A DNA stretch of 64,000 nt from Cylindrotheca closterium. Lineage: Eukaryota > Bacillariophyta > Bacillariophyceae > Bacillariales > Bacillariaceae. The DNA lies in contig CAKOGP040000180.1 of NCBI GenBank assembly GCA_933822405.4, positions 22,700 to 86,699 of the forward strand. The letters are read 5' to 3'. A program made the translations under genes and the position numbers. Positions 1 to 10,677 of the stretch are shown one piece after another; position 1 is the stretch's first letter, and each line of letters starts with the position of its first letter. Below the pieces are notes generated by a model. The model was not told the origin of the DNA, made no database searches, and worked only from the letters and a program-made list of their open reading frames with translations.

Positions 1-432
1 AATATTGTCGTCTTGGGATATGCCTTGCTTTCTGGAAACAATCCCATGTATGCTCTGTAGGGAAGTACACAGCCAAACCCCTTCCTTTTTTGGTCGATCT
101 ATTGCTGTTTCATGTGGTATCGCAGCTGCATTAACAAGGCGGTTCCATTGCTCATTTCGAAAATCGAGAGCCTCCAAAGTTTCCTCGGTACTGATTTGGA
201 ACATTTTATCAAGCAATTGGCTTGCCCACCGCTGACGTGATTCATGGTGTATTGGTTGACTGTAATGTGGAGGAAGTTCTTGGTCAGAAGGCAACCACAA
301 TTCTCCAGCTACTTGGATCCCTTCTTGTAACGATGAAACGCTCTGAATGGATTGTCCCAATGAAAGTCCTGTCGACAAGATGATCCAATTCTGGAAGAAA
401 AGGATTGTGTTGTGTGTAATCCTCTTCATCAT
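1..432 (-). CDS. 5' part of a secreted or membrane protein, truncated by window edge
   Basis: An open frame of exactly 144 codons runs from two adjacent ATG codons (432 and 429) to the first base of the window without a stop, so the gene continues beyond the left edge. The protein begins MMKRITHNTILFFQNWIILS, a basic start followed by a hydrophobic stretch that looks like a signal peptide or anchor. The rest is soluble in character, with WLPSDQELPPHYSQPIHH near residue 50 and an amphipathic segment around LLDKMFQISTEETLEAL. I do not recognise a family. It diverges from the GILT-like gene at 610, leaving a 177-bp shared promoter. An opposite-strand ORF over the same bases is a shadow. Reality of the gene rests on the clean start, leader-like N-terminus and absence of stops. 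Confidence 0.55.
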   Translation of the reverse strand, partial: MMKRITHNTILFFQNWIILSTGLSLGQSIQSVSSLQEGIQVAGELWLPSDQELPPHYSQPIHHESRQRWASQLLDKMFQISTEETLEALDFRNEQWNRLVNAAAIPHETAIDRPKKEGVWLCTSLQSIHGIVSRKQGISQDDNI

Positions 433-609
433 TTGATGGATGGCATGGTAAAATAGATCAGATTCTTCGTGATGTGCTGATGCTGATGTGCTGATGCGGG
501 ACACGGACTGACTGATATCAAAATTCGCCTTATTTTCTCATTTCGATTTTTTTTCGCGCGCAGGACATGCTTGTATCATCAACATCTTCATCCACAGAAA
601 TCCAAGAGA

Positions 610-1239
610 ATGTTGCTGTCAACACCCCTTGGTATCCTCGTAGATAGCCCCCCTCCCGTTATTGTGCAAGCCTTTACCGAGTCATTATGTATCGATTGCA
701 AGCACTTCTTCATCAACAGCCTTATACCGGTGTACAGTCAGCTCGGAGCTGGAGTCGTTGACCTCCAGATTGTCCCCTTTGGAAACGCTCAACTTGACAT
801 GGAAAATAAATCGGTAAAGTGTCAACACGGTCCTGCTGAATGTGACGCAAATACTTGGCAACAATGCGCTGTGCGTCAAACCAATGCGCCTACGTACCTC
901 AAGTTTTTCGAGTGCTTGGAAAACACTTTGCCAATGGGATACAAGGACGAGCCCTTTGAGGAACAAGTCTTCGCCAATTGCGCGACACAGTCTGGTATTG
1001 AGTTTGAAGGTTTAAAGAGATGTCACGGAAATCCTGTGCTAAGATGGATGCTAGAGAAAGAGAACAGTGATAAGACGCCGGACCATCAGTACGTCCCTTG
1101 GGTTTATATTAACGGGAACCTTTTCAACTATGAGACGGACGACTTTTTGGCTATGGTCTGTATCGAGTATGCTGCAAAGGGGGGATCACATCCAGCTTGC
1201 TCATCTGGTATCGAACAAGAAAGTGATTCGCTGCAATGA
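610..1239 (+). CDS. GILT-family thiol reductase
   Basis: Gamma-interferon-inducible lysosomal thiol reductase (GILT) family, which reduces protein disulphides in acidic compartments. The protein has the CxxC active site as ESLCIDCKHFF near residue 27 and the family signature CQHGPAECDANTWQQC about 65 residues later, followed by conserved cysteines and the typical VPWVYINGN segment near the end. The first in-frame ATG is at 610; the frame stays open upstream to 562, where a pyrimidine-rich tract ending in CAG (561-563) could be a splice acceptor, so an upstream exon with the expected signal peptide may be missing from this model. As drawn the protein is about 209 residues and has no clear leader, which is odd for a lysosomal enzyme. 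Function by family resemblance; start uncertain. Confidence 0.8.
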   Translation: MLLSTPLGILVDSPPPVIVQAFTESLCIDCKHFFINSLIPVYSQLGAGVVDLQIVPFGNAQLDMENKSVKCQHGPAECDANTWQQCAVRQTNAPTYLKFFECLENTLPMGYKDEPFEEQVFANCATQSGIEFEGLKRCHGNPVLRWMLEKENSDKTPDHQYVPWVYINGNLFNYETDDFLAMVCIEYAAKGGSHPACSSGIEQESDSLQ

Positions 1240-1431
1240 CAGATTTGCTTGGATTGATTCTAAGTCGGTGTGAAATTCCACGACTTTTGAAACTGGTGTG
1301 AATACCATATAAAAACATGTATTGATGTAGTTACAAACGTATTCACGAGACCACGAAGATGTCAATGCGATAAGCTGCTAATCTACGAATCCATCAATTA
1401 AACCACTCCAAATCTGATGAAAAAATCAGAA

Positions 1432-1707
1432 TTAGTGTAGCGCCATTTCTGTCAAGATTTTTATTTGTAAGCCGAGACAGGCATTAGTTGATTTTCGTCG
1501 CTTTTTCGTGGCAAGAGGCCCTAGTCTGCCCAGAAATGATGCTTGACCCGTTTCATATATCTCCACGACACGTTCCCGCTGGTCCAGTGGCATCTGGTGG
1601 AAGAGTCTCCAGCAGTTTCTGTCCACTTCCACACAAAATGGCAGACAACAGCCGTTACCCAATTCACACCCAGCACATACTGAGCCGGCTTTGCTGTATT
1701 TTCCCAT
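1432..1707 (-). CDS. possible small cysteine-rich ORF, unsupported
   Basis: This 91-codon ORF begins at a true ATG and encodes a cysteine-rich N-terminal half (VCAGCELGNGCCLPFCVEVD) followed by a charged segment and a basic C-terminus. It lies in the roughly 700-bp spacer between the GILT-like gene and the TilS-like gene. I see no known domain, and an overlapping opposite-strand ORF of 147 codons is equally long, so chance is a serious alternative. Listed only because the spacer otherwise holds nothing recognisable apart from GTAC-rich palindromes near 1790-1815. Confidence 0.18.
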   Translation of the reverse strand: MGKYSKAGSVCAGCELGNGCCLPFCVEVDRNCWRLFHQMPLDQRERVVEIYETGQASFLGRLGPLATKKRRKSTNACLGLQIKILTEMALH

Positions 1708-1938
1708 TAGCCAAACAAAGATACATTTTTTCTACTATCGCGTCCTTTCTTCTGTGCATATCTTTTCTCAATGTGATATGTTTTGGTAATGGTACCATAT
1801 GGTACGAACCGGTGCTGTATCTACAGTATCCATGTCTTATGAAGTTTTTCATAGGAACAACTAGACAATGTCCAAACCTTTTAATACAACATCTTTTGCT
1901 TCAAGTGAGAGTTATCCTTCACAGTCCTTGAAACAAGG

Positions 1939-3700
1939 CTATAATGTCCTCTCCCGTCGAGTCTGACAATTCGAAATTTCATGAGTAGTCGGCAGACAAC
2001 ATAGGCATCCGATGACTTGGCTCTTTAATCTAATGACGACTCGTACGAGTCGCGTTGGATTCTGCTCCCCGTCAACAGTTTGTGGACTCTGGAGTGCTCC
2101 GATGGCGGTTAAATCATTCCCAACCAGAGGAATAGGTGACTGGACTTTTAGGTCTAAATTCTTCCACGCCATGGGACGATCTGCCTTCTTGAAAACACAG
2201 AAAACTGGCTGAAAGATGCCATTTACGTACCAAGTGGGGGACTCGATGTAGTACTCAATATTTCCTTCCATGAATGTTTCCATTGATGCCACAGCTTTTT
2301 GGGCCAGTCGAAATTTCTCTGGGCAATCACCTTTGTCACTAACGATTTCAGTTCAAACGATCCAAGGTCCAACCTTTTTGTCTGTGTCAAATTCCACGAC
2401 TGGAATTTCAAATTGCTCATGCTTAGGTACTTTCCTGTAGAGAGCTCCGAAAGACTGTTTCTTGCCTTACCTTGTCCATAAACATTGAACATGGCCTTCT
2501 TGTTCCAGGGGAAGCTTGAGGAACGAAAGGCAAAGACTTTTCCGTCCCGTTGCAGATAGACTCCGTAGTCTTTCCGACACTGAAGCCATCCTTCTTTGAC
2601 GACATTTGCTTTGACGCGTTTGAGAAAAGAAACGACGCTCTTGTCTGAGAACATTCCAATTTTTGCACTATGCAGTGCTTCTCTCAATACAAACTTCCAA
2701 AAGAAGAAGCCTTGGTCCTTCCATGGAGCTGTGTCAAACATAATACCCATTGGTTTGTGAGTGACACTCTTCAAAAAAGGAGCCATTATGGATCCATGCA
2801 AGAGGGCACGACATTCATCGCTTTCAGTACCCAAATTGCTATGGTTCGTCATGCTGCCGTCCCCATATATTTCCTGAAGAAGTGGAATCAATTTGTTTCG
2901 TAGCTTTCCTCTTGTTGACCAATGTGGTGTCGTATCTGTTGGGTAGGGTGACAGGAGGAATCAGTATGCGCTGGCTAGGTTGACTTGAGGGGTACCATGG
3001 CTTCAGGCCATACACACCTTTGAAGTATGGAACACCAAATGTATGTGCATAATCAAAAACAAAACTCTTCTCCAGTGACAACAGGGGTCGCAACAGTGTC
3101 ACACCATCATTTTGGGACACAGCTGTCATTCCAGACTAGTGCAGCATCAATGGTGGTGTCAGTTGTAATAATCACAAATTGCATCTAGGGACACAAAGTC
3201 CACACTACTCACAAGATCCAAGGCCCCGACCCCTTGTGCGCGTTTGACAGAACATTCTCCCGTAAATCACCACGATGATGTCCCAGCATGACTCCAATAA
3301 TAATGTCCTCTTGGTGCAAGTTCGATCTTGCCTTTGCAACCGTTTCCCTGTAAGTCGCATACCTGATATCTCTCGAAATGCGTTCGTACTCGTCGCGGGA
3401 TGTTACACCTCTTGTTACCTCCTGGATTGTTCGACATATGAATTCAATGTCTAGCGATTCACAATACCGTCTAACAAAGTCAGCCTCCGCAGAAGCTTCG
3501 GATCTATTTCCGTAGTCAATATGAACTAGAAGTATCAAGGGAGAATGAGATCCGATGACACAATCCTCCAAGAGCTTGCTGTTCAGAACGTACCTGCAAC
3601 GACATTCAAGCTATTTGCATGACTTTTTCATGTGGGAGGTGGGAGAGCACAGACGCGATTACCATACTATCAACACCGCCAGAGAGTGAAACATTGACGG
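1939..3700 (-). pseudogene. TilS-like PP-loop ATPase gene, frame-disrupted
   Basis: Resembles tRNA(Ile)-lysidine synthetase-type PP-loop ATPases, which adenylate a tRNA base for modification. The ATP-binding loop SLSGGVDSM (near 3670) is followed by VHIDYGNRSEA, RDIRYATYRE, the LGHHRGDLRENVLSN motif, LRPLLSLEK and DTTPHWSTRGKLRNKL. Clean introns exist, such as 2936-3017 joining PYFK to DTTPHWS. At least three joins do not keep frame: near 3610 the frame breaks between VMQIA and NVVAVHIDY; near 3230 a missing base breaks the GSG..LDLSGM motif; near 2470 the join is again off by one. No start codon is visible upstream of the P-loop, where GTAC-rich sequence and the start of the opposite-strand gene at 3883 intervene. 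Either a degenerating gene or several one-base assembly errors; neighbouring ORFs of 800-1100 codons are intact, which favours real decay. Confidence 0.55.
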
Positions 3701-3703
3701 CTG

Positions 3704-3748
3704 GTACAGTATACGTACCTGGTGTACGTGTACCAGGTACACTTACAC
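3704..3748. repeat. GTAC-rich palindromic cluster
   Basis: A dense run of GTAC and CCTGG/CCAGG inverted units (GTATACGTACCTGG, GTGTACGTGTACCAGG). It sits between the P-loop of the TilS-like gene and the start of the divergent gene at 3883. The same composition recurs in other spacers of this window; TACCGGTA occurs nearby at 3862-3869. Confidence 0.6.
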
Positions 3749-3882
3749 ATAAATAGACGATTTTTCGAACGTTGTTTGGCGCGCGCGTCGGCATTCGAAA
3801 CAACGGTATTTTCAGAACTTCGAACGATGAGGTTTGGGTTGTGGAATCAATAATACTACCGTACCGGTACTCTTGACTCAAG

Positions 3883-6279
3883 ATGACTGCTGGAGATCCA
3901 AAAGGCATGGTACTAGCTTCTAGTTTTCCAATGGAAGCAAGGAAGGTGATGGCACATAGATTAGAGACTTTAAGCTGTATCGTTCCGAAATCATCTCTTC
4001 GCGAGGCGAATGATGATGCTGCGACAGAAAGCAACGCTACTGTGTTTCCATTGAAAGAATCGTATCGCAAGAACATCCAAAACCCTCATTCTAATAGATA
4101 CTGGGACAACGCTGCAAAAGACTACAGAAATGCTCTGGTGAATGAGATTGTGGAAGAAGAAGAAGAAATCAAAAGCAACGCCCAAAGGCCAAAAATGAGA
4201 AAAATACCAGATATGCCACCTCGATCTCATTCCCACCGCAATCCCCAAATAAGAATGTCAGAAGTGGAAGGCTTTGGTGAACTCTCCTACCAGAATTGGA
4301 ATAGGGCGAAAAAGATTCACGAAAGAGAATTTCGAGACGAAATTGAACATTTCCATCAATATGAGTGGGAAGCAGATCATCGGGAAAATCTGTACCACCA
4401 GCGTCATGATGCACATTACAACGCAATCCTTGATGTGCAAGAAGATGAGGATCGCAGAGGTATTTCTGAAACACGTCAATCTCAAGCTCATTTTGGCACA
4501 GGCGGAGAAGACGGACAGCTACAGGCTTATGTCATCAATCAGGAATTTTTGCGCTTAAAAGCAATTTCCGATAAGCATGAAAGGGAAAACGCGATGAGAA
4601 AAGCAAGCATGAAACTTCCTCGGAATGAGAAACAAGAAACTTGCACTGTTTTCACGCAGCCGTTGTCAGTCGAGAGTATTGTGCATACAAACAAAGATGA
4701 CGTTTTCGACTCTCAGCATTCCGGCGATCCATTCTCTGTTTCTAATCTATCATCTCCAACGATCGTTCCTGAGAAAAACAGGACCCTGCTGGCGTCTTCA
4801 ATGAAGCCATGGAGAGCCAGTCTTGGTCTTTCAGAAACAACACCAAGCTACTCAAAAGAGCCACTTCGCAGATCAGCCTCTTTTGATAGTCGCTGGAAAT
4901 CGTTTAGAGGGAGTGTATTTGTGGACAAAGCCCCACATCATTCCCTTGGATCTACAGCTCCTCTTAAGGCGTCGCTAGAAGATACTGCTACATTGTCAGC
5001 GAGAGCAGCAACAATATCGACAAATGAGGGACTTCAAAAGGAGGCATCATTCGAAAGTGTTTCGGAATCTATCAGAGAAAACGAACTCATGAGCAAAATT
5101 ACTGTCATTGAATCTCAGCACTCTCTTGATCCTATTTTCGTCTCGGCTGCACAATCACCTCCACTGTCAAACAGCGGATCCCCAAGAGATGATGATGTCA
5201 TCTTGGAGAAAGATCCGATCACTGAAGAAGGTCGACAGCATCGATTCGCATCCTTCGACCGACATGAGAGGACAGTGAATGAGAGAGGCGCTATGCGAAA
5301 AGGGATTGCTTCGGCCTCTCAGAGCTCTTCTGCTCCACTTTTCAGCTTGGAATCGTCATCGTCGCCATCAGCATATCAAAACGGACAAGGTGGCGCAAAA
5401 TCTTCTCCACCAAATGTTTCTTCAGGAGATTTACCTGATATGGCAACTGCACATGAGCATATTCGACGACATCCATCCCCAAGCAGACTCCAGCGAAGAA
5501 TCGCGGCAAACTTTCGCAGGAGCAACGAGGATGGTGTTTTGGACTCACAGCTGAGTCTTGTTCCCACTGCTGTATCGGAATCTTCGCCACGAAGAATGTC
5601 TTGGCACGAAAAGAGGGCAATGGCAGCAGAACAGGCTAAGTACTTGAAAGATCCCACATTTTACGGCTCGAGTCACATCGAATTGACCAGCCCAGCAGTG
5701 ATCTCTGAGCTGTCATATACTCCGGGTGCAAGCATTCGACCAATTACACCATCACCAACAATAGCTGGCAGTCACAAACATCACTTTGAAATATCACCAG
5801 AGCGAGATATACGATGCGACAAAGGCAAAAGGCATCAATTCTACGAGGCGAATCCTTTTATTCCAGCATATTCCGATTCTGTTATCATTGGACGACCGAT
5901 CTCCCCAGAAAATTTTAAAGGATACGGCAAACAAGAGCACGGAAGTATTGATGGTTTATCACCAGTTACTTGTTCGGGGTCTCAATTTCGAAACAGTGTG
6001 TTTCCTAATACTGCTAGACATGGCAGAGATCAGTGGGGTGAAGAATCGGTAGATCGTGAACCGATTGAAAGAAGCAATGAAACCATCAAGGTACAGCACC
6101 TTTCATCAAAACGAGAAGTCAATCCAAACTTCGTTCATCCACCACCACCGTCACAAACATGCATGCCTATGTTCAACAAAAAGCTCCGGTCAGTTGTTGA
6201 TCGATATCATCAAAAACTGAAAGAGTCGTCTGGATTGACTATGCCACAAGCAAAACCAGGAGTTAGACGAAAATTTTGA
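3883..6279 (+). CDS. 798-aa disordered protein of unknown function
   Basis: A single intact ORF of 798 codons starting at ATG 3883. I recognise no enzyme domain. Residues about 130-240 are charged and probably helical (NRAKKIHEREFRDEIEHFHQ, then QEFLRLKAISDKHEREN). The remainder is low-complexity, rich in Ser, Pro and charged residues. A short motif recurs three times about 135-145 residues apart: DSQHSGDPFSVS (near residue 276), ESQHSLDPIFVS (near 410) and DSQLSLVPTAVS (near 554). A second element, RRSASFDSR / HRFASFDRH / KEASFES, also recurs and could be a phosphosite. The C-terminus, MPMFNKKLRSVVDRYHQKLK, is basic and helical. No signal peptide or membrane segment. Likely a scaffold or regulatory protein; that is inference only. 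It overlaps the probable 5' region of the opposite TilS-like gene. Confidence 0.75.
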   Translation: MTAGDPKGMVLASSFPMEARKVMAHRLETLSCIVPKSSLREANDDAATESNATVFPLKESYRKNIQNPHSNRYWDNAAKDYRNALVNEIVEEEEEIKSNAQRPKMRKIPDMPPRSHSHRNPQIRMSEVEGFGELSYQNWNRAKKIHEREFRDEIEHFHQYEWEADHRENLYHQRHDAHYNAILDVQEDEDRRGISETRQSQAHFGTGGEDGQLQAYVINQEFLRLKAISDKHERENAMRKASMKLPRNEKQETCTVFTQPLSVESIVHTNKDDVFDSQHSGDPFSVSNLSSPTIVPEKNRTLLASSMKPWRASLGLSETTPSYSKEPLRRSASFDSRWKSFRGSVFVDKAPHHSLGSTAPLKASLEDTATLSARAATISTNEGLQKEASFESVSESIRENELMSKITVIESQHSLDPIFVSAAQSPPLSNSGSPRDDDVILEKDPITEEGRQHRFASFDRHERTVNERGAMRKGIASASQSSSAPLFSLESSSSPSAYQNGQGGAKSSPPNVSSGDLPDMATAHEHIRRHPSPSRLQRRIAANFRRSNEDGVLDSQLSLVPTAVSESSPRRMSWHEKRAMAAEQAKYLKDPTFYGSSHIELTSPAVISELSYTPGASIRPITPSPTIAGSHKHHFEISPERDIRCDKGKRHQFYEANPFIPAYSDSVIIGRPISPENFKGYGKQEHGSIDGLSPVTCSGSQFRNSVFPNTARHGRDQWGEESVDREPIERSNETIKVQHLSSKREVNPNFVHPPPPSQTCMPMFNKKLRSVVDRYHQKLKESSGLTMPQAKPGVRRKF

Positions 6280-6412
6280 GCTATACGTTCAAAATCTGAG
6301 ATTATGTATTTTTAACACTTATCAAGCATATCCTTCTATTTCACAAAACAACTTTCACTCAACTAAGTATACCACCATCGAAACTGCCATTGTGGAGCAT
6401 GGACCTATCTAG

Positions 6413-9207
6413 TCATTCTTGCGCTTCTGGAAGTCTGTTGCCTCCACTTTGTGTGTTCGTCTGACTTGGTGCCTCAGCGTCTTGGTACGCCATCATTTTT
6501 CTAGCTTCATGTCCTGCCCACTTTACGTAACCGTATACTAGGACAGATGAAATCACGAAGAGGAGAGATGCAATTCGCCCCAATGGAAGGAGTAGATTAG
6601 TCCAATCTCCATCCAGATTGTTGTCTATTGTATACGTCAGTTCATACTCCGCAAAACTACTGCTCGCAAATAGTTGCACCATGTAGCAAGAGCCTATCAT
6701 GGTTACAACGGCAAGACGAAGAATCATCTTCGGGATGAAGGGAACGATCTCCCATTTCGTCACTTCCTTGTAACACCTTCTCAATTCATCGTCTTTTTGT
6801 TCTCTTTCTTTGACCTCTTGATCGATGGGTATTTGTGCGAGTTCTTCCTCTCGTGCACTGGCTGTTTGCTCGAGATAATATGCTGCTACGACCATCGATC
6901 CAAACTGAACAATCGCTGTTATTGCGGCAAATACCGTTGCAAGAACTCCTGCGTATGCGAACTCTGGAGTTCCGTCATCTAGTGTTAACGATGACATGTA
7001 CGTGAACGTACCCGTGAGAAGAGTGGGAACAATCAAAAAAATCACAGGAATAGTTCCAATAAGAATGGGCAACAACTGAAGACGCATGAGACCACACAAA
7101 ACCGAAGTGGGCCAATCGGGTCCTCCGATCAAGATCGCAACTTTTGGGACACTGAAACCAGGCTCTTGCAGAATCAGTTTCATTGCACGAATGACCGACT
7201 GAACGACAAGTGAATGCGATGAGAATCATAAAAAACACACAACTTCATCTTTCACAACAGTACATACCGAGTTGATGCCCACAAGTTGTCGCACAGCAAC
7301 ATAATTTGAAAGCTGTTCGCCAATTAGCTTTTGCTGCATTGTACATGCTAGAAGTTTCAAGACTATCGACACACCACAACCATACCCGACGCATCCAACG
7401 ACGCCGAGAGTGTCGCGTCCTGTTGCCAAAACGACAATTCCCAAAGTGAGGTAGATAGGTACCCCAGGAACAGGTGGTAACAAGAACATGACAAGTCCGA
7501 CGCCAACCATGATTCCAGTGACGGGACCAAGCCCTAAAGGAGCTGTCGCTTCGATAAGCCAGGATAGAAACAGCACAGTGAATTGGGAAACAATGACCTG
7601 TAAAATCATGAAAGCAGCCCCCCAGTAAACAGCATAAGTGAAAACAGTGCTTCGATCCCATGTCAAGTAAGTATCGATTGCACGACGTGCTCGCTTTGTA
7701 ATAAAGTCGCTTCTTTCTTTGTCTGTCTTCATTTTCTTGGAACATGGCAAACCACAACGACGTACACACTGATTGAGCATAGACAGGACTAGAAAAATCA
7801 AGAATGCCGGCGTCAAAGTGATAATTCCCAAGCCTCGGAGCACATTCATCATGTTTTCACCATACTTTTCCTTGATTTTTTCCCAGAAACCTTTGGCTTG
7901 TGTTTTTCCTTCGTCGTAAGACACAGAAGACGCAATAAAGACGGCAGAACCGATGAATGATGCCAGTGTTAATGCCATGAGAGCAGAAGCAACACCAGCA
8001 GCAATCCCAGCCAATGAAGCAGTAAGCCAAGTGGCAAACAGTAAAAACATCCATACTTTTCCAAAATTCAACATATCCTTTTCTCCATTTCCCGCTCGTA
8101 AGAAGGTGGCAAAGAAACTTAAGAAGATGAGGACCATGGAGAACATGGGTGGGCCAACCCACAAAATAAAAATGTTCAAGCAGTCGTCGTAAATTTCCGT
8201 ACAAGAGACAGGGCAATAGGTCCCATCGTCGGCGGATTTCTCGAACACAAATTCATTGTTGAACACCGTGACGCAGAGTGTTCCAGGATTAGCAAGACTG
8301 TCACAGTTGGGGTATTCGTTGAAGTCTGGAGCTGGACAGCCAGCTTCTTCTGCGTTGTTCACTCGGAAATATTCGTTATACTCATTTTTGTCCTCTCGGA
8401 ATGTCCAAATGATCCAAATGATTCCATTCACCAGCGCCACAAAGAATAGTGGTCCAGAAAGCCATGAGATGAAAGTTTTTGTCTCCAGATCACTATAACA
8501 GATTCCTTTGATTGCCACAAGATACATGGGCGTGATGAATGCAAATACAGCGATGGGGCCGTATGGGTATTCGTTCACCATGAGCAGTGTAAAGGCAATG
8601 ACACCCACCACGATGAATGCCCATACCATCTTCTGTAAAACAACCCCAGTATTCGATCTCCAGTCAGTGAAATCTAGCATGTATGCTACAAATGTGACTC
8701 CAACGGTTGCAGCAATGGCCATCATTGAATATTCTCCATATTTGTCAGCAACGTAAAAAAACAAATCACCTCCGAATCCCATGGTCGTAAATACCATTAC
8801 GTATGCGATAACCCTGAGGATTTAGTAAGAATGGAAATTCAATGCGATTGGATGAGAATATCATAGTCTCCTATTGCACAATCGCAATCACCAAGAAATG
8901 AACCTACGGAATTGCAATATATAATGACAGCGCCAGAAAGTGATACCATTTGATAGGTTCCGCCTATATCATAGAAGAATCAAGAACAAAAGAACAAAAG
9001 CGGAACGACAAGCATTCACGAATGAGCGCTGATTTCAACAGGTACTGAAGGCATTGGTTGGCTCACCTTTGGAACTACAACACCGTGAAGTGAATTCGCA
9101 ACTTTCTGTGCATGGGATTGTTTCCTTGGTTGTGCTGCAATGCCGCTGCCTTCCGACAATTCTCCACCCATTTCCTCATAAGCGGTCGCATTGGGTGTTG
9201 GATCCAT
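6413..9207 (-). CDS. 842-aa polytopic membrane protein with VTT/DedA-like segment
   Basis: Four exons close in frame: 9207-9067, 8963-8908, 8813-7268 and 7198-6413 (introns 103, 94 and 69 nt), giving 842 residues. The cytosolic N-terminus (MDPTPNATAYEEMGG) leads into a long series of hydrophobic segments, roughly 14-16. A loop rich in cysteine (GTLCVTVF, YCPVSCTEIYDDC) probably faces a lumen or the outside. The region FLLPPVPGVPIYLTLG, then RAMKLILQEPG and IGGPDWPTSVLCG, resembles the SNARE-associated/VTT (DedA, TMEM41) domain, which acts in lipid scrambling; I judge this by motif only. A charged helix (QEVKEREQKDDELRRCYKE) precedes the last two segments. The tiny 56-nt second exon encodes the first membrane span (WYHFLALSLYIAIP). 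The real ATG is at 9207, because an upstream frame extension ends at a stop. Confidence 0.75.
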
Positions 9208-9942
9208 GTCAGGGTAAATTTCCCTGCTCTGAATCGGGCTGGATGGCAATCAAGAACTGCAAGTGCTGGTGCCACAAATTTCTTTACAGCGCAGATTTTT
9301 TTGCTTGGCAATACAGTATTGACCAGAGAGAGGGAGTTCAAGAAGTATTCATTCGACGCAAGTTCTACGCACCAAACAGTACTTTTACTGGTACACAAGA
9401 ATTTCAAAAACATACCGGTAGAGAAACTATCAAAACGCTGCACGACGGCCAATCACGAATGGTTTTTCAGAAGTAAGGGTTGATAGTAGGCGTTAAATAG
9501 TGATAGACAACATTTAACACTAGAAGTCGAAATGACTAGAATACAGAAAAAACGTTCGGTTCGAGGAGAAACATCCGATGTTTCTATTGTTGACATGAGC
9601 CAACTGACTGTGTAACACACACCTTAGTAGTGTCCTCGCGAGATCATCATTGCAAAAACTTTGGGTAGCACCAGCATGATCCGTGAGATATCTGAAAGGA
9701 ATGCAGAAGGAAGTGTAAGAATCAGTGGTCGATGGTGTCTCGTGCAATGTCCAATTCGCAAAAACATTATCATGGTTCAGAATAAGGTTATCCTCTTTTG
9801 TGGAGTGATTGAAGCTCCCTCAGAAGTGATGTGGTGAATTTGTCGTCCTAACGTGATGATGATTGATTCGTTCTCTAGAGCTGCCGTGTCTCAAGTCGAT
9901 CGGAATAACAAAGGAAAATGCTCACCTATTCACTCGTATCAA
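9208..9942. other. spacer without supported gene
   Basis: About 735 bp between the start of the VTT-like gene and the 3' end of the FKBP gene, both on the minus strand. Several ORFs of 75-140 codons occur on both strands, overlap one another and show no recognisable domain or consistent start. One TACCGGTA palindrome lies at 9413-9420. It presumably holds the 5' leader and promoter of the downstream minus-strand gene. Confidence 0.5.
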
Positions 9943-10677
9943 TCAACAATCCAATACTGTCACTTCAAAGAATAATAGTCCACCTCTTCCAGCACCAACA
10001 TCACGTCCTCCGTACCCAGCATTTGGAGGAACGATGAGATACCGCTTCCCGCCTTGTCGCATACCCATAATGCCAATATCCCAACCCTTCACAACTTCGC
10101 CTCGACCTATTCGAAATTTGAAGTCATTGGACGAATCCAGAATCTTGCCATAGCGGTGTATAGCTCTGAGTATGTACGTCACTCGAATTTTCTTCCTCTC
10201 TTGCACGGAAGGGCCCTTACCAATGACCACGTCTCTGTATTGCACTCCTTTAGCCATGGTCTTAAATTCTGTGTTCGAATTGTCCTTCTTGTCGACGGAA
10301 TCTTTCGGTTTCCTTTCCTTTGCTGAATTGACCGTATTTGACTGTGTTACTGTCGTTTCCTGTTTTGTGAGCGCCTTGGCTTTTTTTTGCTCTTTTCGGT
10401 GCTTCTTTTTCTTCTGAAGTCTTTCTATTCTCTGTTTCTCTTTTTCGGATATGTCAGTTTTGGTCACGCTTTCTGATGACTCTTTTGCTCTGCTGTTGGA
10501 TGGTTCGACTAGAGTCTTTTCCAAAGACGTCTTTGCTTTCTTCGCGGAATCGCTTTCCCCTATTGAACTCTCGTCGTTCTCTGTCACGGAAAGGCGGCGA
10601 TTGGGCTGAGATTGATTGTAACTTTGTTCAAGCGACTCATCATTATCGCTGTTTGACCTCTTTCGTCTGCGCCCCAT
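9943..10677 (-). CDS. nuclear FKBP-type peptidyl-prolyl isomerase
   Basis: The C-terminal ~105 residues form a complete FKBP domain: GVQYRDVVIGKGPSV, KIRVTYILR, FKFRIGRGEVVKGWDIGIMG, GGKRYLIVPPNAGYG and a closing LLFFEVTVLDC. These enzymes catalyse cis-trans isomerisation of prolyl bonds. The N-terminal ~130 residues are charged and low in hydrophobics, beginning MGRRRKRSNSDNDES with a Lys/Arg-rich coiled segment (RIERLQKKKKHRKEQKKAKA) that looks like nuclear or nucleolar localisation. This layout, a basic/acidic tail then a single C-terminal FKBP domain, is that of nucleolar FKBPs such as yeast Fpr3/Fpr4, which act on histones and in rDNA chromatin. Uninterrupted ORF of 244 codons with a true ATG. 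FKBP call secure; nucleolar role inferred. Confidence 0.9.
   Translation of the reverse strand: MGRRRKRSNSDNDESLEQSYNQSQPNRRLSVTENDESSIGESDSAKKAKTSLEKTLVEPSNSRAKESSESVTKTDISEKEKQRIERLQKKKKHRKEQKKAKALTKQETTVTQSNTVNSAKERKPKDSVDKKDNSNTEFKTMAKGVQYRDVVIGKGPSVQERKKIRVTYILRAIHRYGKILDSSNDFKFRIGRGEVVKGWDIGIMGMRQGGKRYLIVPPNAGYGGRDVGAGRGGLLFFEVTVLDC

Noticed and set aside
2360..2420. In-frame TGA in the TilS-like gene as selenocysteine
   Set aside because: A 61-nt GT-AG intron (AAG/gttgga...cagag/AAA) can remove it in phase, and no SECIS-like hairpin is evident.
9054..9483. Two overlapping plus-strand ORFs of 123 and 140 codons
   Set aside because: They overlap exon 1 of the VTT-like gene and each other, and show no domain.
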